Assembly: GCA_018064385.1 (NCBI GenBank) | Contig: JAGHVI010000191.1 | Span: 1-17,129 of the forward strand | Reading direction: 5' to 3' | Length of the DNA: 17,129 nucleotides | Origin: Candidatus Minthenecus merdequi | Lineage (GTDB): Bacteria > Bacteroidota > Bacteroidia > Bacteroidales > Paludibacteraceae | Notes under the pieces: model-generated | Seen by the model: the letters and a program-made list of their open reading frames with translations, nothing else | What the model was told of the DNA's origin: nothing | Databases searched by the model: none | Translations under genes and position numbers: made by a program | In this document: positions 15,041 to 17,129 of the stretch, piece by piece | Numbering within the stretch: position 1 is the first letter of the stretch | How the letters are laid out: each line of letters starts with the position of its first letter

Positions 15041-16840
15041 TTATCTTATAGCTTGATCCATTGACCATACGGCTTCGGCTACCTGTTTGAATACACCGCC
15101 GCAATACATCCCTGTATAAGCAAAGCGAGGACACATAAAAACGACTATAGCACTGTATTTCGGTTTATCTGCAGGGAAATATCCCACGAACGAAATTTGG
15201 TATCGCCATGCGTCATCAACCATCTTGTATCGTGCTGTTCCTGTTTTGCCTGCAACTGTGAACAGCTTTGAATTGACAAAACGGTAAGCAGTTCCGTCTG
15301 AACGTGAGACGACGCCTTCCAACATACCTTTTATCTGTTCCAAAGTGTTGCTGCTGCACATTCTGTTTCTTCTTCGTTCAGTGCCGAACTCCTTGACAAA
15401 CTCGCCACCACGGCGCAGAGCTTTCACAAGATGCGGTTTGACATAATAGCCATCGTTGGCTATGGCATTGTAGAAATTCAGGGTGTAAAGGGGCGTTGTC
15501 TGTACACCATAACCACGTGACATAGCGGTCATTGTTGTTCCGCTCCACTCTTTATACTCGCCGTAGCGGTGGATTATCGGGTCGGCTGCACCTTTGATTT
15601 CGATGTCGATGTGATGGTCAAAGCCTATTTCGGCAAGGTCATCGCTGAATTTGCGCCAACCGGCGCGAGTGTTGCTGTAAACGTCTTCGACAAGTTGTGC
15701 CATCCCGACATTGCTGGAGCGAGCCATTACTGCTGAGAGCGAGAGGTATTTCTCTTTGTAAAGGTGCGAATCGTGCAGAACTTTACCACCGAAACGTCCA
15801 ATGCCACCGTTGACGAGTACGAGTGTTGACGAGTCGCAATCTTCGTTTTCGAGGACGGACATCATACAGACGGTTTTGAATGTTGAACCTGGTTGATTGT
15901 TCATCGCCAATGCCATATTTGTGCCTTGCAGAACGTTGCCTGGTTCGGGTTGAACGAAGTTTACGATTGATTTTATCTCGCCAGTCTCAACCTCCATAAG
16001 AATCATACATGCGGATTCAGCCTGGCTCTCTATCAGTTTTTCGCGCAAGGCACATTCGCATATATCCTGAATGTCCATATCCAAAGTCATAACTACATCG
16101 CACCCATCTTCGGCAGGTGTGATAGGTTTGAGCATGGGAGAGCCGCCTAAGCGTTGGCGAAGATACAGCCCTTTCGAACCACTCAGTTCCTTGTCGAACG
16201 ACTGTTCGATGCCGAACCTTCCCAATGTCGTGTGAGTGGTGTCGTCAATGCCATAGACCGCACCCACCACACGCCGTGCCATACCGCCGAAGAGGTTTTC
16301 ACGGTTCTGACGCTCAACCACAACTCGACCCCCACGTGAAGGAGCGCGATTGAGCAGGGTCATTTTGCAGACCTCTTTGTATTCATCGTATGAGAGCTTT
16401 CGCTTCAGCAACCTCACCCCATTGTCGTGCTTGGCTGGGTCACATCTTTTGTATGACGTTATGAGCCGCTGTTTCAGTTGGTCGGGAGATTCTTCGCCGA
16501 AGCGAGCCGATAACTCATAGCTCAGCCTGTCCACCCATATCGGAAAACTGTCTTTTCCGATGCCTGTGTGCAGATATGGAACAGTTAAATCTATATATAC
16601 TATGTATTCGGGAAGGGTGGCTGAGACCAGCCTGCCACGACAGTCGTATATGTTGCCGCGCCTGCCACGGCGTTCGACTGTTGCAACCTCGTTTTCCTCG
16701 ACAACCTCGATATATTTGTCCCTATCCCTCAGCAGCAAATCCACATATCGCACTATGATATAAGCATATCCCAACACAGCGGCAATGCCGAACAGTAAAG
16801 CCCAACGTTTCTTAAACCTATTTTCATCATTCTTCTTCAT
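15041..16840 (-). CDS. ftsI: Septal transpeptidase FtsI (class B PBP3), without PASTA domain
   Basis: This 599-aa class B penicillin-binding protein cross-links septal peptidoglycan and works with FtsW. It has a basic cytoplasmic start, one membrane segment (about 13-34), a dimerisation/pedestal region beginning with RRGRRGNIYDCRGR (57-70), and a transpeptidase domain. The catalytic triad motifs are S319-T-F-K322, S375-S-N377 and K532-T-G-T535. The protein stops about 65 residues after KTGT, at the end of the transpeptidase fold. In the Bacteroidota FtsI proteins I know, a C-terminal PASTA domain follows and the length is nearer 700 aa. The extracytoplasmic part has twelve cysteines. It starts 4 bp after ftsL. 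Confidence 0.96.
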   Translation of the reverse strand: MKKNDENRFKKRWALLFGIAAVLGYAYIIVRYVDLLLRDRDKYIEVVEENEVATVERRGRRGNIYDCRGRLVSATLPEYIVYIDLTVPYLHTGIGKDSFPIWVDRLSYELSARFGEESPDQLKQRLITSYKRCDPAKHDNGVRLLKRKLSYDEYKEVCKMTLLNRAPSRGGRVVVERQNRENLFGGMARRVVGAVYGIDDTTHTTLGRFGIEQSFDKELSGSKGLYLRQRLGGSPMLKPITPAEDGCDVVMTLDMDIQDICECALREKLIESQAESACMILMEVETGEIKSIVNFVQPEPGNVLQGTNMALAMNNQPGSTFKTVCMMSVLENEDCDSSTLVLVNGGIGRFGGKVLHDSHLYKEKYLSLSAVMARSSNVGMAQLVEDVYSNTRAGWRKFSDDLAEIGFDHHIDIEIKGAADPIIHRYGEYKEWSGTTMTAMSRGYGVQTTPLYTLNFYNAIANDGYYVKPHLVKALRRGGEFVKEFGTERRRNRMCSSNTLEQIKGMLEGVVSRSDGTAYRFVNSKLFTVAGKTGTARYKMVDDAWRYQISFVGYFPADKPKYSAIVVFMCPRFAYTGMYCGGVFKQVAEAVWSMDQAIR

Positions 16841-16844
16841 TTTT

Positions 16845-17129
16845 TTATATTCTCACACTTGGTTTTTTCGAATCCTCAAGGTTACTGCCATTCTCCTTCA
16901 ATCTCATTTTGACCGATGACCTTACGCCTATGCTGTTCAACTTTTTTTGAGCTGCATAATATCTATACTCTGCATCGCGCAACACCTCTTTGCTTTTGTT
17001 CAGTTCACGCATCTGCCTCTCGCATGCAAAACCATTATTCACATATATAATAATAAGAAAAATCAGCATAACCCCCAACAGCACATTACGCACCATAAAC
17101 TCATATACTGACTTGTCAACTCTCAGTTT
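16845..17129 (-). CDS. ftsL: FtsL-like division protein (5' partial)
   Basis: The - strand frame is open to the right edge (codons for LRVDKSVYEF precede the ATG at 17096), so the start lies outside the window and the 83-aa reading from 17096 is probably too short. Visible are a hydrophobic membrane helix (VLLGVMLIFLIIIYV), the juxtamembrane NNGFACERQM, a charged helix likely to form a coiled coil (about 25-56), and an ending in PSVRI. This layout, the position just before ftsI and the YVNN-x-C-x-Q pattern fit the Bacteroidota FtsL family. FtsL pairs with FtsB-like partners and FtsQ and activates FtsW-FtsI. Sequence identity in this family is low, so the call leans on topology and context. 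Confidence 0.85.
   Translation of the reverse strand, partial: KLRVDKSVYEFMVRNVLLGVMLIFLIIIYVNNGFACERQMRELNKSKEVLRDAEYRYYAAQKKLNSIGVRSSVKMRLKENGSNLEDSKKPSVRI

Noticed and set aside
1..17129. CRISPR array, tRNA or rRNA gene, insertion sequence, defence or phage system
   Set aside because: I found no spacer-repeat array, no cloverleaf or rRNA-like sequence and no transposase, integrase or defence protein motif on either strand.

Overview
The window is a chromosomal segment of a Bacteroidales-type bacterium (phylum Bacteroidota). Four things support this: the gene order of a Bacteroidota division and cell-wall (dcw) cluster; a C-terminal type IX secretion sorting domain on the left-hand gene; a TTTG-N20-TAnnTTTG promoter of Bacteroidota type; and A-rich rather than Shine-Dalgarno-like leaders. 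I cannot name the genus.

Left part (1-2373): the 3' end of a large, secreted, repeat-rich surface protein on the + strand, followed by a strong, probably bidirectional terminator. Then comes about 0.65 kb without a convincing protein gene. It holds two copies of a 37-nt palindromic element, a 14-bp tandem repeat, a possible leftward promoter, and a rightward promoter for the next genes.

Middle (2374-3851, + strand): a two-gene unit, a threonine-aldolase-family PLP enzyme and a GatB/YqeY-domain protein, joined by an ATGA overlap. It converges on the dcw cluster across a 94-bp junction made of hexanucleotide repeats in inverted arrangement.

Right part (3946-17129, - strand): ftsL(partial)-ftsI-murE-mraY-murD-ftsW-murG-murC-ftsQ-ftsA-ftsZ, in transcription order, tightly packed with several 1- or 4-bp overlaps. 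MurC, MurD and MurE build UDP-MurNAc-pentapeptide (MurE carries the meso-DAP signature DNPR). MraY and MurG make lipid I and lipid II. FtsW and FtsI polymerise and cross-link septal peptidoglycan. FtsQ and FtsL are the membrane scaffold, and FtsA and FtsZ form the cytoplasmic ring. The only sizeable gap, murD-ftsW, carries a 23-bp inverted repeat.

No phage, CRISPR, defence or mobile system is visible. The most interesting point is the state of the divisome. FtsA has lost the recognisable residues of its ATP-binding motifs, FtsZ has almost no C-terminal linker, FtsI lacks the PASTA tail usual in the phylum, and FtsW has an acidic tail with a duplicated short motif. Together these suggest a divisome with altered cytoplasmic wiring.
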